From Streptomyces pinistramenti (GTDB lineage Bacteria; Actinomycetota; Actinomycetes; Streptomycetales; Streptomycetaceae), in NCBI RefSeq assembly GCF_020564935.1, contig NZ_JAJCXB010000062.1, positions 1-39,037 of the forward strand: a DNA stretch of 39,037 nt, in the 5' to 3' direction. The notes below the pieces were generated by a model that was given only the letters and a program-made list of their open reading frames with translations, had not been told where the DNA came from and searched no databases. The position numbers and the translations under genes are program-made. Each line of letters opens with the position of its first letter. The first letter of the stretch is position 1. Below, in pieces: positions 22,359-30,588 of the stretch.

Positions 22359-23483
22359 GTGGCAGCCAACGACCGGGCATCGTCTCCCGGCAGGTCCGGT
22401 GGGAGTTCCGGCACCGACGCCCTGATGCGCGCCTCGCTGAGCGCGGTCGCTCCCGGTACCGCCCTGCGCGACGGCCTGGAGCGGATTCTGCGCGGCAACA
22501 CCGGCGGGCTGATCGTGCTGGGCTTCGACAAGACCGTCGAGTCGATGTGCACCGGCGGCTTCGTCCTGGACGTCGAATTCACCGCGACCCGGCTGCGCGA
22601 ACTGTGCAAGCTGGACGGCGCGCTGGTGCTCGACAAGGACATCAGCAAGATCCTGCGGGCCGGCGTCCAGCTGGTGCCGGACGCCTCCATCCCCACCGAG
22701 GAGACCGGCACCCGCCACCGCACCGCCCAGCGCGTCTCGATCCAGGCCCGCTTCCCCGTCGTCTCGGTCAGCCAGTCCATGCGGCTGATCGCCCTGTACG
22801 TCGACGGCGAGCGCCGCGTCCTGGAGGAGTCGGCCGCGATCCTCTCCCGCGCCAACCAGGCGCTGGCGACCCTGGAGCGCTACAAGCTCCGCCTGGACGA
22901 GGTCGCCGGCACCCTCTCGGCCCTGGAGATCGAGGACTTGGTGACGGTGCGGGACGTCTCCGCCGTGGCCCAGCGCCTGGAGATGGTCCGCCGGATCGCC
23001 ACCGAAATCGCCGAATACGTCGTCGAACTGGGCACCGACGGCCGCCTGCTGACCCTCCAGCTGGACGAACTGATCGCCGGCGTCGAGCCCGAACGCGAAC
23101 TGGTCGTCCGCGACTACGTCCCCGAGCCGACCGCCAAGCGCTCCCGCACCGTCGCCGAAGCGCTCGCCGAGCTGGACGCCCTCAGCCACACCGAGCTTCT
23201 CGAACTCCCCATCGTGGCCCGCGCGCTGGGCTACAGCGGCTCCCCCGAGACGCTGGACTCCGCGGTCTCACCGCGCGGCTTCCGGCTGCTGGCGAAGGTC
23301 CCCCGGCTGCCCGGCGCGGTCATCGACCGCCTAGTCGACCACTTCGGCGGCCTCCAGAAGCTGCTGGCGGCAAGCGTCGACGACCTCCAGGCCGTGGACG
23401 GCGTCGGCGAGGCCCGCGCCCGCTCGGTCCGCGAGGGCCTGTCCCGCCTCGCCGAGTCGTCAATCCTCGAACGTTACGTCTGA
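22359..23483 (+). CDS. disA: DNA integrity scanning diadenylate cyclase DisA
   Basis: Makes the second messenger c-di-AMP from two ATP and binds branched DNA. The 374-aa protein has the DAC domain (about 25-150) with catalytic DGA (86-88) and RHR (119-121) motifs, a helical linker, and a C-terminal helix-hairpin-helix domain (AVDGVGEARARSVREGL). The octamer-forming architecture is complete. GTG at 22359 follows GGAGGAG, a strong ribosome site. The upstream radA gene encodes a likely regulator: RadA binds and inhibits DisA in Bacillus. The 124-nt gap suggests an own promoter in addition to read-through. Confidence 0.96.
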   Translation: MAANDRASSPGRSGGSSGTDALMRASLSAVAPGTALRDGLERILRGNTGGLIVLGFDKTVESMCTGGFVLDVEFTATRLRELCKLDGALVLDKDISKILRAGVQLVPDASIPTEETGTRHRTAQRVSIQARFPVVSVSQSMRLIALYVDGERRVLEESAAILSRANQALATLERYKLRLDEVAGTLSALEIEDLVTVRDVSAVAQRLEMVRRIATEIAEYVVELGTDGRLLTLQLDELIAGVEPERELVVRDYVPEPTAKRSRTVAEALAELDALSHTELLELPIVARALGYSGSPETLDSAVSPRGFRLLAKVPRLPGAVIDRLVDHFGGLQKLLAASVDDLQAVDGVGEARARSVREGLSRLAESSILERYV

Positions 23484-23519
23484 GACGGGAACCCGGGGCG
23501 GAACGTTTCCGGGGCCGGG

Positions 23520-24548
23520 TCACCGGGGAGACGACGCACCATCCCAACCCCCCTGATCCACCTGCCTCCAGAACGCCGCCTCCCTCTCCCGCGACAGGCC
23601 GACCGCCGGCCGGTCCGGGCGCTGCGGTGCCACCCCGTCGAGCGATTGCAGCCACTGCCAGGTGTCCGCCACCGTCTCCCCCACGGGCCGGCAGTGCAGC
23701 CCCGTGGCCAGCGCCTTCGACACGTTGCCGCGGTGCAGGGTGTCGTGGGCCTCGCCCGGCGGCAGCCAGACCGGCAGTTCCGTCCAGGGCTGGATTCCGG
23801 CGGCCTGCACCGCTTCCGGTGATGCCCAGCGCAGTTCGGCGTCCGCACCGGTCACCCGCACGCAGTGGCCGAGCAGTTCGCCCATCGTGGTGTGCCCCGG
23901 CGCGCTGACCAGGTTGTACGCGCCGCCTGCGATGCCGTCCCCGATGCCGTCCAGCACCCATGCCGCGAGGTCGCGGGCGTCGATGTACTGGAGGGGCAGG
24001 TCGCGGGGGCCCGGCGCGAGGACCGGGCCGCCGCGTGCGATCCGGTTCAGCCACCACGGCAGCCGCCCGATGTTCTCGTACGGGCCGAGGATCAGCCCCG
24101 CGCGGGCCAGCACCGCCCGGTCGCCGAAGGCTTCGGTGGCGGCGATTTCGCCGCCCCGCTTGGCCTGCGAGTAGTCGTCGGCCACGGTGGCGTCGGGTGA
24201 GCCCGGCACCAGCGGACCGTTCTCGTCGAGGCCGGGGGCGGCCGGGAACGGGTACACGGACCTGGTGGAGACGTAGACGTAGCGGCCGACCCGGTCCGCC
24301 AGCAGCCGTGCCGCGTCCCTGACCGCGGCCGGCGCACCGCCCCAGGTGTCGACGACGGCGTCCCACTCGCCCGTGGCGAGGGCCGCGAGCCCCGCCGCCG
24401 CGCTCCGGTCGCCGTGCAGCGCCGTCGCACCCGGCGGCGGGCCGTGCTGCCCGCGGTGGAACACCGTCACCTGCCAACCCCTGGCCAGCGCCGCCTCGGT
24501 GACCGTGCGGCCGACGAACTCCGTTCCGCCCAGCATCAGTAGTCGCAT
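23520..24548 (-). CDS. NAD-dependent epimerase/dehydratase family protein
   Basis: A 342-aa extended SDR protein. The N-terminal Rossmann motif is GGTEFVGRTV (about residues 7-16). VYVSTRSVYPF carries the conserved Ser region. YSQAKRGGE contains the catalytic Tyr and Lys spaced as Y-x3-K. The C-terminal part is diverse and binds the substrate, which cannot be assigned. ATG at 24548 begins MRLLMLGGT; an ATG at 24566 is slightly upstream, and no strong ribosome site supports either. It is convergent with disA, with 36 nt between stops. Confidence 0.85.
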   Translation of the reverse strand: MRLLMLGGTEFVGRTVTEAALARGWQVTVFHRGQHGPPPGATALHGDRSAAAGLAALATGEWDAVVDTWGGAPAAVRDAARLLADRVGRYVYVSTRSVYPFPAAPGLDENGPLVPGSPDATVADDYSQAKRGGEIAATEAFGDRAVLARAGLILGPYENIGRLPWWLNRIARGGPVLAPGPRDLPLQYIDARDLAAWVLDGIGDGIAGGAYNLVSAPGHTTMGELLGHCVRVTGADAELRWASPEAVQAAGIQPWTELPVWLPPGEAHDTLHRGNVSKALATGLHCRPVGETVADTWQWLQSLDGVAPQRPDRPAVGLSREREAAFWRQVDQGGWDGASSPR

Positions 24549-24652
24549 GCCGCGACTGTGCCGCACGGCCGCCGGATCGCGGGGCCCTGCACGCTGTGAG
24601 CGGATCCCCTACGAGCGGAACAACCGGAGGTACCGGCTCCGGACCGGTCCGC

Positions 24653-25456
24653 TCAGTCCTTGGCGAGGACGAACGACGTACGGGCCGCCGAGAGCCCCGG
24701 CACCTCCGCCTCGATCAGGTACTTGCCCGCCGGAACCGCCGCCGCGCTCGGCGTCGCGCACTTCGGGGCGCTCGCCCGGCGGTCCCACTCGACGGTGCGC
24801 TGGAGCGAGCCGTGCGCCGGGATCTTCACGAGTGCGGCTGCGGAGCCCGCGGGGCAGTCGTCGGATGCCCACACCGGGTCGTCGCCCGCGGTGTCGGTGA
24901 TCGTGAGCACCGCGGCCTTGCCGCCGAGGTCCACCTTGCAGTCGGCGCCCGCGGAGTTCTTGACCGTCAGCTCGAACTTCGGCTTCTCGCCCGGCCGGTA
25001 GGAGTCCTTGACGCTGTGCAACGCCAACTCCGTGCTGCCGTCCCCGCAGTTCGCGAGGGAGCCGCCGGCCGCCACCGCGCCGCCGCCCGTGCCCGTGCCG
25101 ATCGGCGCGCCACCGGAACCGCCGGAACCCGCGCCCGCCGCACCCGAGCCGCCGCCGGAGCCGCCGCCGGAGCCCGTACCGTCGCCGTCCCCTTCGCCGC
25201 TGCCCGACTCGTCGCGACCGCCCGGCTTTTGACTGATCGCCGGGCCGGTCGACGAGGGACCTGGCGTGATGGACGTCGCGGGCCCCGAGCCGCCGTGGCC
25301 CTTGCTCTCGGTGCCGGTTCTGCCGCTGTCCCCGCCCAAGTTGAGGAGCCACACCACCAGGAGGGCGAGCAGCGCGAAGATGCCCAGCGCAACGGCCCTC
25401 CGCCGCCAGTAGATGGAGGAGGGGAGCGGCCCGATCGGATTGCGCAGTGATCCCAC
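24653..25456 (-). CDS. Membrane-anchored protein with Gly/Ser-rich linker, unknown function
   Basis: A 267-aa type II membrane protein: a short cytoplasmic basic end (SIYWRRR), one helix (AVALGIFALLALLVVWLLNL, about 20-40), a long Gly/Ser/Asp-rich linker to about residue 135, and an external Cys-containing domain (NCGDGSTELALHSVKDSY to ARTSFVLAKD) that looks beta-rich with four Cys. No family recognised. GTG at 25456 has TAGAGT 6 nt upstream (25468-25463) and no ribosome site, so a leaderless mRNA is likely. It is divergent from the PAP2 gene. Confidence 0.8.
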   Translation of the reverse strand: MGSLRNPIGPLPSSIYWRRRAVALGIFALLALLVVWLLNLGGDSGRTGTESKGHGGSGPATSITPGPSSTGPAISQKPGGRDESGSGEGDGDGTGSGGGSGGGSGAAGAGSGGSGGAPIGTGTGGGAVAAGGSLANCGDGSTELALHSVKDSYRPGEKPKFELTVKNSAGADCKVDLGGKAAVLTITDTAGDDPVWASDDCPAGSAAALVKIPAHGSLQRTVEWDRRASAPKCATPSAAAVPAGKYLIEAEVPGLSAARTSFVLAKD

Positions 25457-25741
25457 GCGGAAACTCTACGAGAGAACCCCGGGCGCACCGGCCAGTACCC
25501 GCCGCACAGAACGGCAACTTTTCCCATGATCGGCCCGGATCCGGGTCCGCGGACCCGATTCCCACCCGATTCCGGCCCGACCCCCGCCTCTTCCGCCCTA
25601 TCCGCCCCATCCGCCGCGGTCCCACCAGCGGCCACCACCCGGCACGGAACGTCACCCGCCCCCCACCCGGTGTTCGCCGAAACACTCTCCTGACGTCGGT
25701 CAGGTGCGCTAGGGGCCCGGCATTACGTACCGTCGTCCCTC
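25457..25741. promoter_or_regulatory. Divergent control region with a 16-bp palindrome
   Basis: This 285-bp region has no gene. It holds a perfect 16-bp palindrome, CGGGTCCGCGGACCCG (25542-25557), and the inverted repeat CTGAC-GTCG-GTCAG (25690-25703). TACCGT (25728-25733), 8 nt before the PAP2 ATG, is a possible -10 box for a leaderless transcript. Confidence 0.4.
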
Positions 25742-26350
25742 ATGAACAGCACCGATCTCTATCGCGACGTCACCGACTTCGCGCATGGCACCCCTGCATG
25801 GGTCCATTCCTTCGCCGACGCCGGCACCGAAGGCGGGATTCTGCTCCTGATGGCGGTGGCGATCCTGGGGTGGTGGCGGTCCCGCCGGCGCGACCCGCGC
25901 GCGGTCGCCCTCGCCATACTGGTGCCGGTCGGCACCATCGTCGCGTACGTCCTGAGCGAGATCGTCAAGGGCATGGTGGAGGAGGAGCGGCCCTGCCGTG
26001 CGGTGGCGCACGCGGCCGCCTCCATCGCGACGTGTCCGCCCGAGGGCGACTGGTCCTTCCCCAGCAACCACTCGGTGATCGCCGCCTCCCTGGCCGTCGG
26101 CATCGCCATCGCCTGGCGGGCCGCGATCTGGCTCGCGGTGCCGGTGGCCCTGCTGACCGGCTTCTCCCGGGTCTTCGTCGGCGTCCACTACCCGCACGAC
26201 GTGGCCGCGGGCCTCGCCTTCGGCGCGGTGCTCGCCGCCCTGACCATCCTGCTGCTCCGCCGGCCGATGACGGCGCTGGTGCTGCGGATGCGCTCCGGGC
26301 CGCTGCGCCCGCTGGTCGAGGCGCAGCGGGGTTCGCACGCGGCGGTGTAG
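25742..26350 (+). CDS. PAP2 family phosphatase (membrane)
   Basis: A 202-aa integral membrane phosphatase with all three PAP2 motifs: K-x6-R-P (Lys76 to Pro84 in KGMVEEERP), PSNH (107-110, His110 catalytic) and S-R-x5-H-x3-D (Ser142, Arg143, His149, Asp153). Hydrophobic segments at about 30-45, 55-75, 112-140 and 155-175 support several membrane passes. Likely substrates are undecaprenyl pyrophosphate or phosphatidic acid; sequence alone does not decide. No ribosome site is seen before ATG 25742. Terminator-like hairpins follow at 26350-26393. Confidence 0.92.
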   Translation: MNSTDLYRDVTDFAHGTPAWVHSFADAGTEGGILLLMAVAILGWWRSRRRDPRAVALAILVPVGTIVAYVLSEIVKGMVEEERPCRAVAHAAASIATCPPEGDWSFPSNHSVIAASLAVGIAIAWRAAIWLAVPVALLTGFSRVFVGVHYPHDVAAGLAFGAVLAALTILLLRRPMTALVLRMRSGPLRPLVEAQRGSHAAV

Positions 26351-26393
26351 GGCGGATCCACCGCCCGCCCCAGGCGCCGCCTGCGCACGGCGC
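26350..26393. terminator. Two tandem hairpins after the PAP2 gene
   Basis: GGGCGG-ATCCA-CCGCCC (26350-26366) and GCGCCG-8 nt-CGGCGC (26374-26393) lie between the convergent PAP2 and PNPOx-like genes. Each has a 6-bp perfect stem. The first overlaps the last base of the PAP2 stop codon. Confidence 0.55.
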
Positions 26394-26403
26394 AGAGGAT
26401 TGT

Positions 26404-26922
26404 TCACGGAGTGGCGGTCGCCGGCCGCCACTCCTCCTTGTGTCCGAAGCCCCGGCCGTTGTCGATCAGCCGCAGCCAGTCGGGGCGCAGCTCCCACAGC
26501 GCGGTCCGCTCCAGGGCCGCGCGCAGCCGCTCGTCGGCCGCGACGAACGGGAACCGCCCGGCGTACGCGGCCCAGCCGGCCGCCCGCTCCGCGCCCTCCA
26601 GCACGCGGCAGCGGCCCCGCCCCTGGAGGCCGGTCAGCGCGCTCCACTCCTGGCCGTCCCGCTGCACCGTGAACGCCACCCGCGCACCGGGCTGCCGCAG
26701 CGCCCTGCCGTGCCGGGTCGTGCCCGAGGTGACGAAGTACGCCACCGGCCCCTCCGCATCACCGCCCGCGGCGTAGAGCACCGCACACGCCTGCGGCCCG
26801 TCCGCGTCCCCGTACGCCAGCGTCAGCGTCGTGTGCGCGGCCAGCGCCCGCTGGATCTCCGCCGGGCAGCCGCCGCTCCCGGCCTTTACCCCTGCATCCG
26901 CCGCGTTCGCCTCGTCCGGCAT
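26404..26922 (-). CDS. Pyridoxamine 5'-phosphate oxidase-like (split-barrel flavin-binding) protein
   Basis: A 172-aa protein with the split-barrel pattern of the PNPOx-like group: strand THTTLTLAYGD region near residue 30, then ACAVLYA, GPVAYFVTSGTTRHGRALRQ, RVAFTVQRDGQEWSALTGLQGRGRCRVL. These segments usually bind FMN, F420 or heme. The catalytic substrate is not predictable. ATG at 26922 follows GAGGAG in GGAGAGGAGTGG; a longer frame to 27063 is low-complexity and unlikely. It is divergent from mutY. Confidence 0.8.
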   Translation of the reverse strand: MPDEANAADAGVKAGSGGCPAEIQRALAAHTTLTLAYGDADGPQACAVLYAAGGDAEGPVAYFVTSGTTRHGRALRQPGARVAFTVQRDGQEWSALTGLQGRGRCRVLEGAERAAGWAAYAGRFPFVAADERLRAALERTALWELRPDWLRLIDNGRGFGHKEEWRPATATP

Positions 26923-27161
26923 CCGTGCCACTCCTCTCCGCTCCCCGCCCGTTCGCTTCCCGTCGCCCCCGGTCGCATCCTCGCGCGCGGCCCGCGGGCG
27001 GCGCGCACCGGCTCCGTACCGGGCGGCGCGCGATCCGGCCGCGTACCGCCGGTAAGCGGCCACCCGTACGTACCGGGGCGTCCCGCGTGCGGGTGGGCGC
27101 GCAACGGCGCGGCCCGGCGCGTTTCCCGGGCGCGGCCGGTCGTGCCACCATCGGCGGTGCC

Positions 27162-28121
27162 ATGACTTCGACGCCTGTCTCCCCCGCTGCCACTGCCACC
27201 GCCGCCACTCCCGCTTCCGCCGCCGTACCGGCCGCGGAGCCCACCGACGGGACCGGACTGCACGGCCCCGTCACCGCCTGGTTCGACGCCCATGCCCGCG
27301 ATCTGCCCTGGCGCCGCCCCGAGGCCGGCGCCTGGGGCGTGATGGTCAGCGAGTTCATGCTCCAGCAGACTCCGGTCAGCCGCGTGCTGCCGGTGTACGA
27401 GCAGTGGCTGGCCCGCTGGCCGCGCCCCGCCGACCTGGCCGCCGAGGCGCCGGGCGAGGCCGTCCGCGCCTGGGGCCGGCTCGGCTATCCGCGACGCGCC
27501 CTGCGCCTGCACGCCGCCGCATCGGCGATACAGGAGCGGCACGGCGGCGACGTACCGCGCGAGCACGCCCAGTTGCTGGCGCTGCCCGGCGTCGGCGAGT
27601 ACACCGCCGCGGCCGTCGCCTCGTTCGCGTACGGGCAGCGGCACGCGGTGCTCGACACCAATGTGCGCCGGGTGTTCGCCCGCGCGGTGGCCGGCCGCCA
27701 GTACCCGCCGAACGCCACCACGGCCGCCGAGCGCAAGCTCGCCCGCGCGCTGCTGCCCGACGACGAGGGGGTCGCGGCGAAGTGGGCGGCGGCCACGATG
27801 GAGCTGGGCGCGCTGGTGTGCACGGCGCGCGGGCCGGAGTGCGCACGCTGCCCGATCGCCGCGCAGTGCGCCTGGCGGCTGGCCGGATCCCCGGCGCACG
27901 AGGGCCCGGCGCGCCGCACCCAGAGCTATGCGGGCACCGACCGCCAGGTGCGCGGCAAGCTGCTCGCCGTGCTGCGCGAGGCGGTCCACCCGGTGCCGCA
28001 GGTGATCCTGGACGCGGTGTGGGACGAGCCGGTGCAGCGGGCCCGCGCGCTGGACGGGCTGGTCGCCGACGGTCTGGTGGAACCGCTGCACGGCGGCCGC
28101 TACCGTTTGCCGCTGACGTAA
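27162..28121 (+). CDS. mutY: A/G-specific adenine DNA glycosylase MutY, short form
   Basis: Removes adenine paired with 8-oxoguanine. The 319-aa protein has catalytic Glu64 (SEFMLQQTPVSRV), the helix-hairpin-helix LPGVGEYTAAAVASFAYG (141-158), catalytic Asp165 (VLDTNVRRVFARA) and the C-terminal 4Fe-4S ligands C-x6-C-x2-C-x5-C (Cys220, 227, 230, 236). The C-terminal NUDIX-like 8-oxoG recognition domain of E. coli-type MutY is missing or reduced to about 80 residues. Such short forms are common in Actinobacteria. ATG at 27162 begins an Ala/Thr-rich extension of about 35 residues before the core. Confidence 0.93.
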   Translation: MTSTPVSPAATATAATPASAAVPAAEPTDGTGLHGPVTAWFDAHARDLPWRRPEAGAWGVMVSEFMLQQTPVSRVLPVYEQWLARWPRPADLAAEAPGEAVRAWGRLGYPRRALRLHAAASAIQERHGGDVPREHAQLLALPGVGEYTAAAVASFAYGQRHAVLDTNVRRVFARAVAGRQYPPNATTAAERKLARALLPDDEGVAAKWAAATMELGALVCTARGPECARCPIAAQCAWRLAGSPAHEGPARRTQSYAGTDRQVRGKLLAVLREAVHPVPQVILDAVWDEPVQRARALDGLVADGLVEPLHGGRYRLPLT

Positions 28122-28147
28122 CGCGGCACGTCCGGCCCCGGTTGAGG

Positions 28148-28179
28148 AGGAGGAACGCACCTGCGGGTGCGTCCCTCCT
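28148..28179 (+). terminator. Terminator after mutY
   Basis: ACGCACC (28155-28161) pairs with GGTGCGT (28166-28172) around a TGCG loop. After one A-C mismatch, AGGAGG (28148-28153) pairs with CCTCCT (28174-28179). The 13-bp stem begins 26 nt after the mutY stop and separates it from sigE. Confidence 0.8.
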
Positions 28180-28269
28180 GCCGTTCGGCGCGGGCCGTCC
28201 CGGGGTTCCCGGATCCCGATGTCCCGAACACCCCCCGGAAAACGGCCCGTCGGCCTTCCGGCGGGGGCC

Positions 28270-28290
28270 GTCATCCCCCCGGAGGATGAC
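28270..28290. promoter_or_regulatory. Hairpin/inverted repeat upstream of the sigE promoter
   Basis: GTCATCC (28270-28276) and GGATGAC (28284-28290) form a perfect 7-bp inverted repeat with a CCCCGGA centre, about 95 bp upstream of the sigE -35 box. It could be a regulator site or a second terminator after mutY. CseB, which activates sigE, is one candidate binder, but this is a guess. Confidence 0.35.
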
Positions 28291-28384
28291 GCGCGGGGGC
28301 CCGCCGTCCGTCCGGAGGAGGACCCGCGGACCGCTGTTACACAACCGAGGGTTTTCCGTGCACTGCCTGTGGGGCCGACGCACA

Positions 28385-28412
28385 TTGCGCCGCAACACCC
28401 CCTCCGTAGCGT
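28385..28412 (+). promoter_or_regulatory. Predicted sigE promoter
   Basis: TTGCGC (28385-28390) and TAGCGT (28407-28412) have 16-bp spacing and lie about 70 nt upstream of the sigE ATG. In S. coelicolor one promoter controlled by CseB drives sigE and, by read-through, cseABC. The position and strength of this pair fit that promoter. Confidence 0.55.
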
Positions 28413-28482
28413 CCTTCTCGTGCTGGAGATGACCACCGGCACGGTCAACGTGGGGAAGCGCAAGCGGATCGGAGGCGTCGGA

Positions 28483-29034
28483 ATGGCGACCAGCGGCGGC
28501 AAGGTACTGGACTTCGAAGAGTACGTACGGACGCGGCAGGAGGCCCTGCTCCGTAGCGCCCGGCGCCTGGTGCCCGACCCCGTCGACGCTCAGGATCTGC
28601 TGCAGACGGCCCTGGTCCGCACCTACGGCCGCTGGGACGGTATCGCCGACAAGTCGCTGGCCGACGCCTACCTCCGCCGCGTCATGATCAATACGCGGAC
28701 GGAGTGGTGGCGGGCCCGCAAGCTGGAGGAGGTGCCCACCGAGCAGCTCCCCGACGCGAGCGTCGACGACGGCAGCGAGCAGCGCGCCGACCGCGCCCTC
28801 CTGATGGACATCCTCGGCGTGCTCGCTCCCAAGCAGCGCAGCGTGGTCGTCCTGCGACACTGGGAGCAGATGAGCACCGAGGAGACCGCTGCCGCGCTCG
28901 GCATGTCGACCGGTACCGTCAAGAGCACACTGCACCGCGCCTTGGCCCGGCTGCGTCAGGAACTGGCGAACCGCGACATCGACGCGCGGATGCTGGAGCG
29001 TGGCGAGCAGGAGCAGGAGCGGTGCGCGGCCTGA
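28483..29034 (+). CDS. sigE: ECF RNA polymerase sigma factor SigE (cell-envelope stress)
   Basis: A 183-aa ECF sigma factor. Region 2 spans about residues 10-80 (VPDPVDAQDLLQTALVRTYGRW, then LADAYLRRVMINTRTEWWR). Region 4 (APKQRSVVVLRHWEQMSTEETAAALGMSTGTVKSTLHRAL) has the -35-reading helix-turn-helix. It closely matches the SigE that controls the Streptomyces response to cell-wall antibiotics. ATG at 28483 follows GGAGG at 28471-28475; an ATG at 28429 lacks a site. The downstream cseA, cseB and cseC genes confirm identity. SigE has no anti-sigma factor; its level is set by CseB/CseC transcriptional control. Confidence 0.93.
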   Translation: MATSGGKVLDFEEYVRTRQEALLRSARRLVPDPVDAQDLLQTALVRTYGRWDGIADKSLADAYLRRVMINTRTEWWRARKLEEVPTEQLPDASVDDGSEQRADRALLMDILGVLAPKQRSVVVLRHWEQMSTEETAAALGMSTGTVKSTLHRALARLRQELANRDIDARMLERGEQEQERCAA

Positions 29035-29216
29035 CGGGCGGCGTACGGCGCCCCGCACGGCGCACCACACGGAGCAGCACACCGGCCACGGCACCCGTCG
29101 GGACGTCCGCCGGTGCCACCACAACAGAGACAGCGGCAGGATCAGCGGCTGCGCGAGCAGCACGGTGAGCAGGAGCGGATTGTCCAGGAACAGGTTGACC
29201 ATGGACAGGTTGACCA
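29019..29216 (+). pseudogene. Possible out-of-frame relict of the original cseA N-terminus
   Basis: GTG at 29019 overlaps the sigE stop and reads VRGLTGGVRRPARRTTRS in one frame until a stop near 29168. A second frame from about 29113 reads RQRQDQRLREQHGEQERIVQ, a protein-like amphipathic segment ending in QRRRG just before the signal peptide core, which is in a third frame. A 12-bp repeat ACAGGTTGACCA is duplicated at 29190-29201 and 29205-29216. This suggests that cseA once began next to sigE and that frameshifts moved the start to 29201. It could also be non-coding or a sequencing fault. Confidence 0.35.
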
Positions 29217-29860
29217 AAGGCGGCGCGGCCACCGCGGGGGTGGCCGCCGTCGGCCTGCTGCTGGCCGGCTGCAATCCCGGCGGCGGGGGCGTCCGCAGTG
29301 AGGGCTCGGCCGGGCCCACTCCCGGAGCGCCCCGGGGCGCGGTGACCGCGTCCCCCAGCCCGTCCAGCACCGCCGGGTACAAGAAGGTCGACGCGGTGGA
29401 CCTGCTGAAGAAGGACCCGAAGGTCGGCCCGGACGTGAAGCGGACCCTTGCCAAACCCTGCGCCGCCGACGAGTATCCGATCGAGGTGACCTATGCGTCG
29501 GTGACCGGCAGCAAGGCTCCCGACGTCATCGTGAACGTCATGACCTGCGCGGACTCCATCGGCATCGGCTCGTACGTCTACCGCAAGGACGGCGGTGCGC
29601 ACGGCGGGACCGATGGGTATGACAACGTGTTCAGCAACGAACAGCCGTCGGTCTCCGCCGGAGTCAACAAGGGCGACCTGGAGATCTCCAAGCAGACCTA
29701 CGGCACCGGTGACAAGGTGTGCTGTCCGTCCGGCGAGGACGTGACGACCTACCGTTGGTCCACGGACCGCTTCACCGAGTTCGCGCGGTACCACACGGAC
29801 TACAGCAAGACCGGCGTCGACGGCACCCAGCCCGAAGACGGCAACGCATCGGAGGGTTGA
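29201..29860 (+). CDS. cseA: Lipoprotein CseA, negative modulator of the SigE system
   Basis: A 219-aa extracytoplasmic lipoprotein of the sigE operon. From ATG 29201 the signal peptide MDRLTKGGAATAGVAAVGLL ends in lipobox LLAGC (about residue 24). The mature part is Gly/Ser-rich, then a folded domain with Cys pairs (KPCAADEY, NVMTCADS, KVCCPSGED). It lies between sigE and cseB; the next gene starts 9 nt after its stop. In S. coelicolor loss of CseA raises sigE promoter activity. Odd points: no strong ribosome site, 166 nt from sigE, and two other frames upstream (29019-29220) that look like the missing N-terminal part. Confidence 0.85.
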   Translation: MDRLTKGGAATAGVAAVGLLLAGCNPGGGGVRSEGSAGPTPGAPRGAVTASPSPSSTAGYKKVDAVDLLKKDPKVGPDVKRTLAKPCAADEYPIEVTYASVTGSKAPDVIVNVMTCADSIGIGSYVYRKDGGAHGGTDGYDNVFSNEQPSVSAGVNKGDLEISKQTYGTGDKVCCPSGEDVTTYRWSTDRFTEFARYHTDYSKTGVDGTQPEDGNASEG

Positions 29861-29869
29861 GACAACCGC

Positions 29870-30580
<711 letters not shown>

Positions 30581-30588
30581 CGGGCCCC

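Noticed and set aside
20675..22855. 726-codon minus-strand ORF opposite radA and disA
   Set aside because: Antisense shadow of two well-supported genes; no family pattern.
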